Source: CAZLPY01 sp964561525 (lineage in GTDB: Bacteria; Patescibacteriota; UBA1384; CAJBMM01). Taken from it: a DNA stretch of 5,603 nt. Made by a program: the position numbers and the translations under genes. The notes below the pieces were generated by a model. It worked only from the letters and a program-made list of their open reading frames with translations. It did no database searches and was not told the origin of the DNA. Where the stretch lies: contig CAZLPY010000063.1 in NCBI GenBank assembly GCA_964561525.1, positions 1 through 5,603 of the forward strand, read 5' to 3'. This document shows, in pieces, positions 5,416 to 5,603 of this stretch (position 1 is the first letter of the stretch; each line of letters begins with the position of its first letter).

Positions 5416-5444
5416 ATTTTATATTATTATTTGGTATTTGTCAA
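5416..5444 (-). promoter_or_regulatory. Sigma70-type promoter of the small Cys-rich gene
   Basis: On the - strand TTGACA (5444-5439) is a perfect -35. It is followed after exactly 17 bases by TAAAAT (5421-5416), one base from the -10 consensus. The spacer is A/T-rich. The start site would be near 5409, giving a leader of about 25 bases that contains the strong AGGAGGGGG ribosome site (5394-5386). It is the best promoter in the window and suggests high constitutive expression. Confidence 0.85.
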
Positions 5445-5603
5445 TCATTGAACCATACTGACCATAGTACGCTTTGGTTTTTCCGTGTCATAACAAGGTT
5501 GTCGAGAAATCTAAATAGATCTTTCTAGCCGTTCGACAAAGCTCACGTAGTCAAGATGACGAACGAAGTGTGCCCTCCTCAGTTGAACTATATGCTGCTC
5601 GAT
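5445..5603. other. No gene seen; compound palindrome at 5499-5565
   Basis: No coding sequence is supported. Two short frames run off the window edge (5556-5603 on +, 5511-5603 on -) without start signals or recognisable sequence. The notable content is a nested inverted repeat: TTGTCGA (5499-5505) with TCGACAA (5533-5539), enclosing AGAAA/TTTCT and TCTA/TAGA pairs. It overlaps a second one, CGTTCG (5530-5535) with CGAACG (5560-5565), enclosing GTCA/TGAC. A near-duplicate nine-base tandem (ACCATACTG, ACCATAGTA) lies at 5452-5469, behind the - strand promoter. Confidence 0.5.

Noticed and set aside
5556..5603. Possible start of a + strand gene (ATG 5556, sixteen open codons to the edge)
   Set aside because: No ribosome site or promoter, too short to judge, and it lies inside the palindromic element.
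5511..5603. Possible C-terminal end of a - strand gene entering from the right edge
   Set aside because: Thirty open codons are not significant, the residues match no family I know, and the frame runs through the palindromes.

Overview
The window carries the front part of a bacterial division and cell wall (dcw) cluster on the + strand: mraZ, rsmH, a small ftsL-like gene, ftsI (class B penicillin-binding protein) and mraY. A short cysteine-rich gene on the - strand converges on mraY. All five + strand genes look intact. MraZ has both DxxxR motifs, RsmH its SAM-binding and C-terminal signatures, FtsI its SxxK/SxN/KTG triad, and MraY its aspartate and HHH motifs. The usual members murE, murF, murD, ftsW and murG are not present here, and the cluster stops at mraY.

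The organism is a bacterium with a peptidoglycan wall and mid-range GC. TGA ends the ftsL-like gene and no in-frame TGA interrupts the other genes, so UGA is a stop. That argues against SR1/Gracilibacteria, which read UGA as glycine. The compact gene order, short genes, a CxC...CxC segment in RsmH and repeat-filled spacers would fit a Patescibacteria (CPR) member such as Saccharibacteria. This is an inference from style, not proof.

Layout: 1-134, structured leader with no recognisable gene; 135-566, mraZ; 567-684, A/T-only repeat spacer; 685-1644, rsmH; 1645-1740, second repeat spacer; 1741-2082, ftsL-like; 2083-2184, spacer with competing hairpins and a T7 run; 2185-3924, ftsI; 3925-4018, third repeat spacer ending in an extended -10 promoter; 4019-5062, mraY; 5063-5188, convergent intergenic region with a terminator for the - strand gene; 5189-5383 (-), small Cys-rich protein with a consensus-like promoter; 5445-5603, no gene supported, but a compound palindrome.

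How the genes work together: MraZ is the likely transcriptional regulator of the cluster. RsmH methylates 16S rRNA. The FtsL-like protein and FtsI belong to the septal peptidoglycan synthesis complex, and MraY makes lipid I, the membrane precursor that complex ultimately uses.

The least expected signal is in the spacers. Three of the four gaps inside the cluster are built from degenerate seven-base tandem units, each gap with its own unit sequence. Two of the arrays start at, or run across, the upstream stop codon, and the third takes in the final codons and stop of rsmH. Each folds back on itself as an inverted repeat.
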